NCBI GenBank assembly: GCA_030431335.1
Contig: JAUIJH010000008.1
Location: 1 to 64,000 of the forward strand
DNA: 64,000 nucleotides
Source: Alphaproteobacteria bacterium
GTDB lineage: Bacteria; Pseudomonadota; Alphaproteobacteria; Rhizobiales; Amorphaceae
Direction of reading: 5' to 3'
The notes beneath the pieces were generated by a model. That model was given only the letters and a program-made list of their open reading frames with translations, searched no databases and was not told where the DNA came from. The translations under genes and the position numbers were made by a program. This document shows positions 16,943 through 25,824 of this stretch, piece after piece. Each line of letters begins with the position of its first letter. Position 1 is the first letter of the stretch.

Positions 16943-19615
16943 ATGACAACGCAAGCCACCGACCCCCACGCGCCGGGCGCCGCAACGGCGGCGGACGATC
17001 TGGTTGCATCCGTCGATTCGGGCGCACGCATGCCGATCGGCTGGCAGAAATACCTCGTCCCCGGCATCGCCTTCACCTGGGCCCTGTTCCAGATCTACGT
17101 CGCCTCGCCGCTGCCGTTCGTGCTGCAGCAGGCGGTCGGGCTCAAGCTCGTCTTCAACAACACCGAGGTGCGCGCGATCCACCTCGCCTTCGCGCTGCTC
17201 CTCGTCGCGATGGCGTTCCCGCTGTTCTCCCGCAGCCCGCGCGACAAGATCCCCTGGTACGACTGGATCCTCGGCATCCTGGGCGCGTGCACCTGCCTCT
17301 ATCTCGTGGTGTTCGCCAACGAGATCGCCCGCCGGTCGGGGCTTCCCACCACCACCGACCTGGTGGTCTCCACCATCGGCCTCGTGGTGGTCGGCATCTC
17401 GGTGTTCCGCGCGCTCGGCCTGCCGCTGCTGATCGTCTGCGCCATCTTCCTCTCCTACGTCTTCTTCGGCTCGTCCGAAATCTTCCCCGACGCGATCCGC
17501 TGGGCCGGCGCCTCCTACAACAAGGCGATGTGGCACTTCTGGATGCAGACGGAGGGTGTGTTCGGCGTCGCCCTGGGCGTGTCGGCGTCGCTGATCTTCC
17601 TGTTCGTGCTGTTCGGCGCGATCCTGGAGAAGGCGGGCGCGGGCAACTTCTTCATCAAGCTCGCCTTCTCGCTGCTGGGGCACCTGCGCGGCGGGCCGGC
17701 CAAGGCGTCCGTCGTCGCCTCGGCGCTGTCGGGCATCTATTCGGGCTCGTCCATCGCCAACACGGTGACGACCGGCACCTTCACCATCCCGCTCATGAAA
17801 CGCACCGGGTTCTCGGCCGAAAAGGCCGGCGCGGTGGAGGTCGCCTCCTCCACCAACGGCCAGCTCACGCCACCGGTCATGGGGGCGGCGGCCTTCCTGA
17901 TCGCCGAGTTCACCGGCACCGCCTATACTGACCTCATCGTCTACGCCTTCCTGCCGGCGGTGGTCTCCTACATCGCGCTCCTCTACATCGTGCACCTGGA
18001 AGCGCTGAAGATGGACCTCAAGGGCCTGCCGCGCCGGCCCTCCAAGGCGCAGGCGCTGACGTCCAAGCTCGGCGGGTTCCTGTTCGGCGCCGCCGCGCTC
18101 GCCCTCCTCGGGCTCGGCGTCCATCTCGGCCTGAAATGGACCATCGACACCTTCCCCCTGCTGGGCCTGGAAGCGGCGATCGCGGTCTTCCTGGTGTTCT
18201 ACGTCATCTGCCTGATCATCGCGGCGCAGCGGCCCGACCTGGAGATCGACGACCCCAACGCGCCGGTGGAGGAACTGCCCGAGACGCGCGCGGTGCTGCT
18301 CACGGGGCTGCACTTCATCCTGCCCATCGTGGTGCTGCTCTACTGCGTCATGGTGGTGCGGCTGTCGCCCTCGCTGTCGGCGTTCTGGGCCTCGGCGGCG
18401 ATGATCCTGATCGCGCTCACACAGCACCCCATCAAGGCGCTGTTACGCGGCGGAACGGGCCTCGCGGGCAGCTTCGCCCAGGGCTGGAGCGAGTTCATGC
18501 GCGGCATGATCTCCGGCGCGCGCAACATGATCCCCATCGCGGTGGCGACGGGCGCGGCCGGCATCATCGTCGGCACCATCTCGCTCACCGGCGCGCACCA
18601 GGTGGTGTCGGACTTCATCGAGTCCATCGCCGGCGGCTCGCTGATGCTGATGCTCGTCCTCGTGGCGATCATGAGCCTCATTCTCGGCATGGGCCTGCCG
18701 ACCACCGCCAACTACATCGTGGTGTCGGCGCTGATGGCACCGGTCATCGTGTCGCTCGGCTCGGCGGAGGGGCTGATCATCCCGCTCGTGGCGGCGCACC
18801 TGTTCGTGTTCTATTTCGGCATCCTCGCCGACGACACGCCGCCCGTCGGCCTCGCCGCCTATGCCGCGGCGGGCATATCGGGCGGCGATCCGATCAAGAC
18901 CGGCATCCAAGGCTTCGCCTACGACATCCGGACCGCCCTGCTGCCGTTCATGTTCATCTTCAACACCGAACTCCTGCTCATGGAGGTGGTCATCGTCGAC
19001 GGGGAGGCGACGGCGCAGTTCGTGTCGGTCTTCACGGGCATCAAGGCGTTCCTGGTCGCGACGGTCGCGATGCTGGTCTTCGCCGCGGCGACGCAGCGCT
19101 ACTTCTTCACCCGCTGCAACTGGGTCGAGACGGTGGCGCTCCTGCTCGTGGCGCTGACCCTGTTCCGCCCCGGCATCTGGCTCGACCGGCTGGAGTCGCC
19201 GTTCATCGACCACGCGCCGGCGCAGCTCTACGCGCTGGCCGAGGCGCAGCCCCCCAACGAGCCGCTGCGCTTCAAGCTCGAGGGCACCGACTTCAACAAC
19301 CCGGACGCGCGCAGCACCAAGTTCATCGCCGTCGAGCTCGACCCGGGCGACGACGGCGAGGCTCGCATGTCCGGCACCGGCCTCACCTTCATGGAAGACG
19401 GCGGCAAGATGGTGCTGGACGAGCCCTTCCCCGGCACGCCCTTCGCCTATCTCGGCCAGGATTTCGACTTCTATGCCGACCAGCCGGTGGTGCTGTCCTC
19501 CGTGCAGACGCGCGCGACGCGGCTGCCGAAGGAGATCTTCTACATCCCGGCCTTCATCCTGCTCGGCATCGTGATCCTGTTCCAGAAGCGCCGGCAGACC
19601 AAACCGGCCTTCTGA
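16943..19615 (+). CDS. Fused TRAP transporter permease (4TM-12TM) with DUF3394
   Basis: An 890-residue inner-membrane protein in which the small (DctQ-like) and large (DctM-like) TRAP subunits are fused, the form usually paired with TAXI binding proteins. Visible family segments are SGSSIANTVTTGTFTIPLMKR, NGQLTPPVMGAAAFL and MGLPTTANYIVVSALM. The C-terminal region (about residues 760-890) carries a soluble DUF3394-like domain and a last membrane segment. No binding-protein gene is adjacent. The ATG follows GAAAGG. It is followed by an aminotransferase gene after a gap holding strong hairpins. Confidence 0.88.
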   Translation: MTTQATDPHAPGAATAADDLVASVDSGARMPIGWQKYLVPGIAFTWALFQIYVASPLPFVLQQAVGLKLVFNNTEVRAIHLAFALLLVAMAFPLFSRSPRDKIPWYDWILGILGACTCLYLVVFANEIARRSGLPTTTDLVVSTIGLVVVGISVFRALGLPLLIVCAIFLSYVFFGSSEIFPDAIRWAGASYNKAMWHFWMQTEGVFGVALGVSASLIFLFVLFGAILEKAGAGNFFIKLAFSLLGHLRGGPAKASVVASALSGIYSGSSIANTVTTGTFTIPLMKRTGFSAEKAGAVEVASSTNGQLTPPVMGAAAFLIAEFTGTAYTDLIVYAFLPAVVSYIALLYIVHLEALKMDLKGLPRRPSKAQALTSKLGGFLFGAAALALLGLGVHLGLKWTIDTFPLLGLEAAIAVFLVFYVICLIIAAQRPDLEIDDPNAPVEELPETRAVLLTGLHFILPIVVLLYCVMVVRLSPSLSAFWASAAMILIALTQHPIKALLRGGTGLAGSFAQGWSEFMRGMISGARNMIPIAVATGAAGIIVGTISLTGAHQVVSDFIESIAGGSLMLMLVLVAIMSLILGMGLPTTANYIVVSALMAPVIVSLGSAEGLIIPLVAAHLFVFYFGILADDTPPVGLAAYAAAGISGGDPIKTGIQGFAYDIRTALLPFMFIFNTELLLMEVVIVDGEATAQFVSVFTGIKAFLVATVAMLVFAAATQRYFFTRCNWVETVALLLVALTLFRPGIWLDRLESPFIDHAPAQLYALAEAQPPNEPLRFKLEGTDFNNPDARSTKFIAVELDPGDDGEARMSGTGLTFMEDGGKMVLDEPFPGTPFAYLGQDFDFYADQPVVLSSVQTRATRLPKEIFYIPAFILLGIVILFQKRRQTKPAF

Positions 19616-19624
19616 CGCCGCGCC

Positions 19625-19654
19625 CCGAGCGCCCGGCGATCGCCAGGCGCTCGG
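19625..19654 (+). terminator. Strong stem-loop downstream of the fused TRAP permease
   Basis: CCGAGCGCC and GGCGCTCGG form a perfect 9-bp stem, and the intervening bases can pair further (CGGCGATCGCC). It begins 10 bases after the stop codon. A second 8-bp stem (GCCCGCCC / GGGCGGGC, 19658-19680) follows. Neither has a T-tract. Confidence 0.4.
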
Positions 19655-19751
19655 CCTGCCCGCCCCTCCACCGGGCGGGCGGCACATCCGCCGGCTGGCG
19701 GGCCGCGCCCGGCCAACCTATCTGACACCCGACCATCCGCGGAGGGATGCC

Positions 19752-21089
19752 ATGCCCGGCCCATCAGCCCACGTCTTCCAGCGCGCATCGGCCGCTGCGC
19801 TGCCCGTCGCCGTGGGTGGCGACGGCATCTACATCACCACGCAGGACGGGCGCCGGCTCTTGGACGGGTGCGGCGGCGCGGCCGTCTCGTGCCTGGGCCA
19901 CTCCGACGCCTCGGTGATCGCCGCCATCAAGGCCCAGCTCGATGCGCTGCCCTACGCCCACACCGGCTTCTTCACCTCCGAGCCAGCCGAGCTGCTGGCC
20001 GCCATGCTGGCCGAGCGGGCGCCGGCGGGCATCAGCCGCACCTATTTCGTGTCCGGCGGATCGGAGGCGGCGGAGGCGGCGATCAAGCTCGCGCGCCAGT
20101 ATTTCCTGGAGAAGGGGGAGGCGAGCCGCGCCCGCATCATCGCCCGGCGGCAGAGCTATCACGGCAACACGCTCGGCGCCCTCGCGGCCGGCGGCAACGA
20201 ATGGCGCCGCCGCCAGTTCGCCCCGCTGCTGGCCGACGCCTTCAGCCACATCGCCCCCTGCTACTACTACCGCGACGCCGAGCCCGGCGAGAGCGAGGAG
20301 GACTACGGCCGCCGCGTCGCCGACGAGCTGGAGGCCGAGATCCTGCGCCTCGGGCCGGAGACCGTCGCCGCATTCCTCGCCGAACCCGTCGTCGGCGCCA
20401 CCATGGGCGCGGTGCCGGCCGTGCCGGGCTACTTCAAGCGCGTCCGCGAGATCTGCGACCGCTACGGCGTGCTCCTCATCCTCGACGAGATCATGTGCGG
20501 CATGGGCCGCACCGGCGACCTGTTCGCCGCCGATCACGAGGGCGTCGCGCCCGACATGATCCTCATCGCCAAGGGGCTCGGCGCCGGCTACCAGCCCATC
20601 GGCGCGCTTCTGGTGACCGAGGCGATCCATTCGGCCATCGCGGAGGGCTCCGGCTTCTTCCAGCACGGCCACACCTACATGGGCCACCCCACCGCCTGCG
20701 CCGCCGGCGTCGCTGTGCTCACGGCGATGGAGGAGCGCGACCTCATCGCCAACGTGCGCACCATGGGCGCGCGGCTGATGGAGGGCCTCCAGGCCCGCTT
20801 CGGCCAGCACCCCCATGTCGGCGACATCCGCGGCCGCGGGCTCTTCGTCGGCCTGGAGCTGGTGGCCGACCGGGAGACCAAGGCGCCGCTGCCGGCCGCC
20901 GACAAGACCCACGCCCGCATCAAGAAGGCCGCCTTCGACCGCGACCTCATGGTCTACCCCATGGGCGGCACCCTCGACGGCGTGAACGGCGACCACGTCC
21001 TGATCGCCCCGCCCTTCATCGTCACCGAGGCGGACGTGGACGAAATCGTCCACCGCCTCGCCGGCGCGATGGACGACGTTTTGCGCTGA
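19752..21089 (+). CDS. Class III pyridoxal-phosphate aminotransferase
   Basis: A 445-residue fold-type I aminotransferase of the aspartate/omega-aminotransferase family. PLP-binding features are FVSGGSEAAEAAIKLAR (phosphate loop), the YHGNTLGALA segment, ILDEIMCGMGRTG with the PLP aspartate, and LIAKGLGAGYQP with the Schiff-base lysine. The ATG follows GGAGGG. It lies between the fused TRAP permease and the pxpABC genes on the same strand, so it may transaminate the imported compound. The amino donor and acceptor cannot be read. Confidence 0.88.
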   Translation: MPGPSAHVFQRASAAALPVAVGGDGIYITTQDGRRLLDGCGGAAVSCLGHSDASVIAAIKAQLDALPYAHTGFFTSEPAELLAAMLAERAPAGISRTYFVSGGSEAAEAAIKLARQYFLEKGEASRARIIARRQSYHGNTLGALAAGGNEWRRRQFAPLLADAFSHIAPCYYYRDAEPGESEEDYGRRVADELEAEILRLGPETVAAFLAEPVVGATMGAVPAVPGYFKRVREICDRYGVLLILDEIMCGMGRTGDLFAADHEGVAPDMILIAKGLGAGYQPIGALLVTEAIHSAIAEGSGFFQHGHTYMGHPTACAAGVAVLTAMEERDLIANVRTMGARLMEGLQARFGQHPHVGDIRGRGLFVGLELVADRETKAPLPAADKTHARIKKAAFDRDLMVYPMGGTLDGVNGDHVLIAPPFIVTEADVDEIVHRLAGAMDDVLR

Positions 21090-21158
21090 TCCGCGCCGGC
21101 CCCCGTGGACAGCCCGGACCGCCTCGATATGATCGGGGCGACCCGAAAAGGAGTGGCC

Positions 21159-21938
21159 GTGACGCAGCGTACCGTCGACCTCAATGCCGATTGCGGCGAG
21201 AGCTTCGGACCGTGGCGGATGGGGGCGGACCGGGAGATCCTCGACATCGTCACCAGCGCCAACGTGGCCTGCGGCTTCCACGCCGGCGACCCGGACACCA
21301 TGGCCGAGACGATGGCGATGGCGGTCGCCGCCGGCGTCGCCCTTGGCGCGCATCCGGGCTACGAGGACAAGCAGGGCTTCGGCCGCCGCGCGCTGCCCAT
21401 GCCGCCGGCCGCCATCACGCGGATGGTCGCCTACCAGATCGGCGCGGCGCAGGCGATGGCGGCGCTGGCCGGCGGCGCGCTCACCCACGTCAAGCCGCAC
21501 GGGGCGCTGTCCAACCTCGCCAGCGCCGACCGGGCGACGGCCGACGCCGTCGCCGCCGCGGTCAAGGCGGTGGACCCGTCGCTGGTGCTGCTCGCCATCG
21601 CCACCACCGCGCTGGAGCACGCCGGGCGGGACGCCGGCCTCGCCGTCGCGGCCGAGATCTTCGCCGACCGCGCCTACGAGCCGGACGGCCAGCTGATGTC
21701 GCGCGCCAACCCGGGCGCGATGGTGCACGACCCGGCCCTGGCCGCCGCGCGCGTCGTCGAGATGGTGGGCGAGGGCGTGCTCCTGGCGCACGACGGAACG
21801 CGCCTCGCCACGGCGGTCGATTCGGTCTGCGTCCACGGCGACGGGCCGCAGGCGGTGGCCATCGCCCGCGCGGTGCGCGACGCGCTCGAGGCGGCCGGCA
21901 TCGCCATCCGCCCCTTCGCGGCGGGCGCGGGGCGCTGA
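21159..21938 (+). CDS. pxpA: 5-oxoprolinase subunit A (LamB/YcsF family)
   Basis: A 259-residue cytoplasmic protein of the LamB/YcsF family, the subunit that with PxpB and PxpC hydrolyses 5-oxo-L-proline using ATP. The diagnostic start DLNADCGESFG and the later segments VACGFHAGD, AHPGYEDKQGFGRR and VKPHGALSN are present. The GTG at 21159 lies five bases after AAAAGGAG, which decides the start over the longer open frame. Its stop overlaps the pxpB start by one base. Confidence 0.9.
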   Translation: MTQRTVDLNADCGESFGPWRMGADREILDIVTSANVACGFHAGDPDTMAETMAMAVAAGVALGAHPGYEDKQGFGRRALPMPPAAITRMVAYQIGAAQAMAALAGGALTHVKPHGALSNLASADRATADAVAAAVKAVDPSLVLLAIATTALEHAGRDAGLAVAAEIFADRAYEPDGQLMSRANPGAMVHDPALAAARVVEMVGEGVLLAHDGTRLATAVDSVCVHGDGPQAVAIARAVRDALEAAGIAIRPFAAGAGR

Positions 21939-22654
21939 TGGGCCTCATGGACGGCGCCACCCTGCGCGGCAGCGGCGAGAGCGCTTTCGTGGTGGAGTTC
22001 GGCGACACCATCGACCCCGAGGCCGGGAGCCGCGTCGGCCGCCTCGCCGCCGCCTTCGACGCGCTGGCGCCGGCCGGGCTGGTCGAGATCGTGCCCACCT
22101 TCCGCTCGCTCTTGGTGGAGTACGACCCGGACGTCACCGACGAGGCGACGCTGCTGGCAGCCCTGCCGGCCGCCGAAGGGCCGGATGCGGCCGCCGCGCC
22201 CGCCGCCGCCTGGCGCGTGCCGGTGGCGATGGACGGCGCGCTGGCCGAAGACCTCGCCGAGGCGGCCGAGCGCCTGGCGCTGCCGCCGGAGCGACTCACG
22301 GAGATCTTCCTCGCCGGCACCTACCAGCTCGGCATGTACGGCTTCGCGCCGGGCTTTTCGTACTTGTCGGGCGTCGACGCGGCGCTCGCCATCCCGCGCC
22401 GCGCATCGCCGCGCGCGCCGATGGCGGCCGGCAGCGTGCTGATCGCCGGCGGCATGGCGGCGCTGTCGCCGCAGCCGATGCCCACCGGCTGGTACGTCAT
22501 CGGCCGCACCCCGGTGCCGCTGTTCGACCCCGACCGCACGCCGATGGTGCCGTTCGCGGTCGGCGACACGATCCGCTTCCGCCGCGTCGACGAGGCCGAG
22601 TTCGCCCGCCTCGCCGCCCGCGCGGACGGCGGCCTCGCCCGCGAGACGCCGTGA
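21938..22654 (+). CDS. pxpB: 5-oxoprolinase subunit B (KipI family)
   Basis: A 238-residue protein of the carboxyltransferase C/D (KipI) family. Family segments include VEIVPTFRSLLVEYDP, FLAGTYQLGMYGFAPGFSYLSG, IPRRASPRAPMAAGSV and PTGWYVIGRTPV. The ATG shares one base with the pxpA stop (TGATG), and its stop overlaps the GTG of pxpC. It acts in complex with PxpC. Confidence 0.9.
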   Translation: MGLMDGATLRGSGESAFVVEFGDTIDPEAGSRVGRLAAAFDALAPAGLVEIVPTFRSLLVEYDPDVTDEATLLAALPAAEGPDAAAAPAAAWRVPVAMDGALAEDLAEAAERLALPPERLTEIFLAGTYQLGMYGFAPGFSYLSGVDAALAIPRRASPRAPMAAGSVLIAGGMAALSPQPMPTGWYVIGRTPVPLFDPDRTPMVPFAVGDTIRFRRVDEAEFARLAARADGGLARETP

Positions 22655-23661
22655 GCGCCAGCCTCGTCCTGACCCGCGCCAACCACCTCGTCACGGTGCA
22701 GGACCGCGGCCGCCGCGGCGCCATGCGCTACGGCGTGTCCCAGTCCGGCGCCATGGATTGGGTCCGCTTCGCACAGGCGCTGGCCTTGGCCGGCGGCACG
22801 CCCCACGCCGCCTTCGAGGTGGGGGTGCTGGGCGCCGGCTTCCGCGCCAGCGGCCGGGTGGTGCTGGCCGTCACCGGGCCGGGCTTTGCCGTGCGCGTCG
22901 ACGGCGCCGAACCGCGCGTGCTGACGCCGCCCGTGCGCATCGTGCTGGCCGATGGCGAGAGCCTGAGCGTGGAGCCGGGTAGGGCGGGGATGTGGGCCTA
23001 CGTGGCCGTGCCGGGGCTCGATTTCGGCCCGCCCGTGCTCGGCTCCTACGCCACCAACGCGCGCACCGGCCTCGGCGCGCGCGACTTCGCCAGGCCGTTC
23101 CCGGTCGCCGAGACGCCGCCGCTGGAGCCGCTCTCGCCCGAGGACATCGCGCTGCCGGGCGGGCCCATCGGCATCCTGCCCGGCCCGCAGCAGCACCTGT
23201 TCGCGCCCGCCGTGCAGGCGCTGTTCGCCGCCGAGCCCTACCGCGTCACCGACCAGCTCGACCGCATGGGCTACAGGCTCGAAGGCCCGCCGCTGGAGGC
23301 GTCCACCCACGACATCATTTCGGACGGGATCGTGCGCGGCGCGGTGCAAGTGCCCGGCAACGGCCAGCCCATCGCGCTCGGCGCCGACCGGGCGCCCACC
23401 GGCGGCTACCCCAAGATCGCGGTGATCGCGGCGGCGGACTTTCCGCGCCTCGTCCAGTCCCGGCCCGGCGACACGGTGCGCCTGCGCTGGCTGACGCGGC
23501 CTGAAGCCGAAAAGCGCCGCCGCGCCGTCGCGGCACTCCTGCAAAAGCCGTTCGCGCCGCGCGTGCGCTCGGACTTCACGTCCGAGTTCCTCGCGAGCCG
23601 CAACCTGATCGGCGGGGTGGTCGCCGCCGATCCCGACCGCTCCGACCCGCCCGACCCCTGA
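22651..23661 (+). CDS. pxpC: 5-oxoprolinase subunit C (biotin-dependent carboxyltransferase family)
   Basis: A 336-residue protein of the AHS2/KipA family, partner of PxpB. Family segments are TVQDRGRRGAMRYGVSQSGAMDW, the DQLDRMGYRLEG region and SDGIVRGAVQVPGNGQPIAL. It starts at a GTG overlapping the pxpB stop by 4 nt. Together pxpABC may detoxify 5-oxoproline or act on a related lactam linked to the upstream transporter and aminotransferase. Confidence 0.9.
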   Translation: MSASLVLTRANHLVTVQDRGRRGAMRYGVSQSGAMDWVRFAQALALAGGTPHAAFEVGVLGAGFRASGRVVLAVTGPGFAVRVDGAEPRVLTPPVRIVLADGESLSVEPGRAGMWAYVAVPGLDFGPPVLGSYATNARTGLGARDFARPFPVAETPPLEPLSPEDIALPGGPIGILPGPQQHLFAPAVQALFAAEPYRVTDQLDRMGYRLEGPPLEASTHDIISDGIVRGAVQVPGNGQPIALGADRAPTGGYPKIAVIAAADFPRLVQSRPGDTVRLRWLTRPEAEKRRRAVAALLQKPFAPRVRSDFTSEFLASRNLIGGVVAADPDRSDPPDP

Positions 23662-23665
23662 GCCG

Positions 23666-25726
23666 TTACGCGCCCCCGCCGGCCGCCGCCTCGGCGCCGG
23701 CCGGCCGCTTGGCGACGCCGTGCGTGGTCTTGCGCCAATGGTGCGGGTGGCGGACGAGATCGTGCACCGCGAGCAGCGCCGCGAGCCCCATCAGCACCCA
23801 GTAGAGCGGAAACCACACCACCGCCCACGGGCTGATCCCGCCCCCGCGCGCCTTCACGCAAATCGCGCCGAGCGCGAAATTGACGCCGTAGCTCAGCATC
23901 GCGACGCCGGCGAGCGCGCCCACCAGCCACGGCGACTGGCCGCCGAACAGCGGCACCACCTTGAGCGCGGCCAACAGCATGCCGAACAGGAACGCGTTGT
24001 GCGCGAAGGCGGCCGTGAAGGCGCCGACGATGTAGAGGTTGATCAGCGCCGCGTCGCGCCAGCCGATCTCGCGCACCAGGCGGACCGGCTGGCGATGGTG
24101 CACCAGCCACGTCTGCAGGTAGCCCTTGAACCAGCGCGAGCGCTGCTTGATCCACGCCTCCACCGTCAGCGGCGCCTCCTCCGACGTGTCGGACTCGATC
24201 ACGCCGAGGTGGAAGCCGCGCCGGCGCAGGCGGATCGCGAGGTCGGCGTCCTCCGTCACGTTGAAGGGGTCCCACCCGCCGACGCCCAGCAGCGCCTCAG
24301 TGCGGAAATGGTTGGACGTGCCGCCCAGCAGCACGATGCCGCCGCGCCCCGCCACCATCGGCAGCAGCCGGTCGAACTGGCAGGCGTACTCGATGGCGAA
24401 CATCTTGGTCAGCCAGTTGTCGCCCACATGGTCGATGCACAGGCGCGCCTGGTAGGCCGCCACCTCCGGCGGGGCGGCCGCGAACGTCTCCGCCGCGAGG
24501 CGCAGCTGGCCGGGGTCGGGCCGGTCCTCCGCGTCGTAGATGGTGAGCAGCGTGCCGCGCGCCTGCCGCAGCCCGGCGTTGAGCGCGCGCGGCTTGGTGC
24601 GCGGCTTGCCCTCCGGCAGCATGCACACCCGGCAGCGGAGCTGCCCGGTCTCGCGCACCAGCGCCTTGCGGGTGATGGGATCGTCCACCTCGATCAGGAA
24701 CTGGATGTCGAGCTTGTCGGCCGGATAGTCGATCCGGGCCAACGCGGCGACGAGATCGGCGACGCCCGCATCCTCGCGATAGAGCGGGAGGAGCACGGTG
24801 TAGACGGGCAAGTCCTCGTCGCGCAGCGGGCGGCGCGGCGGCGGGGGCGGCCGGCGCAGCACCAGCGCCGCCGCCCGGCTGCCGGAATAGGCGAGGAGCA
24901 CGCCCGTCACCGCCACCACCAGGGCGAGGAAGATCGTCGTCGGCACCGCGAACAGGGCGAGGCTCGCGAGCCCGACGAAGGCGCCGAACATCGCCGTCTG
25001 CCAGCGGCTCACCACCTTGTCGGCAACCTCGACGTCCGGCACCGTGTGCAGCGGCAGGATGCGGCCGAGCTGCACCGTCGCCCCCTCCACCTCGGCCGCG
25101 ATGCGGATGGCGTCCGGCGGTGCGATGACGATGCGCGCGCCCAGCTCCGGCTGGCGGCACAGCGCCTGCCCCAGCCCCGGCAGCCATTCCGCCGCCGGAG
25201 CGATCACCACGTGGCGCACCCCCTCCACATGGTATTGCAGGACGGCGCCGGCCTCCGTCAGGCACACGTCCGACACGTGGGGCTTGCGCAGCTGGGTGAC
25301 GACCGAGGCCGAATCGGCCAGCGGGCAGCCGAGCCAGCGCGCGATGGCGCCGTAATATTCAAGATCGGTGAATGGCGGGGGGACCGGCCGTTCGTCCGCC
25401 TGGCCGTCCGAGCCCTGCAGCACCTGGGCGAACACGCCGCGCGCGAGGTGAAACGCCGCGTCGAGGCACTCCTCGCCGCTCGCCCGGCCGAGCCCGTCCA
25501 CCAGGCCCGCGTCGCCCGGCGCGGCATCGAGCGCGCGCACATTGCGCAGGCCGAAGATCATCGCCGCCTGCCGCCCGTCGAACCGGAGCGGCGGCAGAGG
25601 CGGACCGGGCGGCTCGCTCGGACCACCCGTGCGCCGCGCCGTTTGCGCGCCGGGAGGGGGAGGGAAGGGGACGGTGCCCTCGGCCTCGGTGTCGAACGCC
25701 CGCAGCCGCTCCGCAAGTTGTAGCAT
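23666..25726 (-). CDS. Membrane glycosyltransferase family 2 (NfrB-like) with N-terminal T2SS-E-N-like domain
   Basis: A 686-residue processive-type GT2. The N-terminal cytoplasmic part (about residues 110-225) looks like the T2SS GspE N-terminal/MshEN-like module found in NfrB-type enzymes, but I see no clear c-di-GMP motif. Two membrane segments follow (about 235-285). The GT domain (about 300-545) has LPLYRED, YDAEDRPDPGQL, the TEDADLAIRL acceptor motif and QRSRW (QxxRW). Several C-terminal membrane segments follow. I chose the ATG at 25726, which has a GGGGGA site, over 25762. It probably makes an exopolysaccharide; the sugar is unknown. Confidence 0.8.
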   Translation of the reverse strand: MLQLAERLRAFDTEAEGTVPFPPPPGAQTARRTGGPSEPPGPPLPPLRFDGRQAAMIFGLRNVRALDAAPGDAGLVDGLGRASGEECLDAAFHLARGVFAQVLQGSDGQADERPVPPPFTDLEYYGAIARWLGCPLADSASVVTQLRKPHVSDVCLTEAGAVLQYHVEGVRHVVIAPAAEWLPGLGQALCRQPELGARIVIAPPDAIRIAAEVEGATVQLGRILPLHTVPDVEVADKVVSRWQTAMFGAFVGLASLALFAVPTTIFLALVVAVTGVLLAYSGSRAAALVLRRPPPPPRRPLRDEDLPVYTVLLPLYREDAGVADLVAALARIDYPADKLDIQFLIEVDDPITRKALVRETGQLRCRVCMLPEGKPRTKPRALNAGLRQARGTLLTIYDAEDRPDPGQLRLAAETFAAAPPEVAAYQARLCIDHVGDNWLTKMFAIEYACQFDRLLPMVAGRGGIVLLGGTSNHFRTEALLGVGGWDPFNVTEDADLAIRLRRRGFHLGVIESDTSEEAPLTVEAWIKQRSRWFKGYLQTWLVHHRQPVRLVREIGWRDAALINLYIVGAFTAAFAHNAFLFGMLLAALKVVPLFGGQSPWLVGALAGVAMLSYGVNFALGAICVKARGGGISPWAVVWFPLYWVLMGLAALLAVHDLVRHPHHWRKTTHGVAKRPAGAEAAAGGGA

Positions 25727-25824
25727 GACAGCGTTCCCCCGCTCTAGTTGAGCGAATGGCATCTTCTACGCGATCAACAGGAAATCAACACCCTTTGGTA
25801 GAAACCGGCGCGGGCGGCCGGCTT

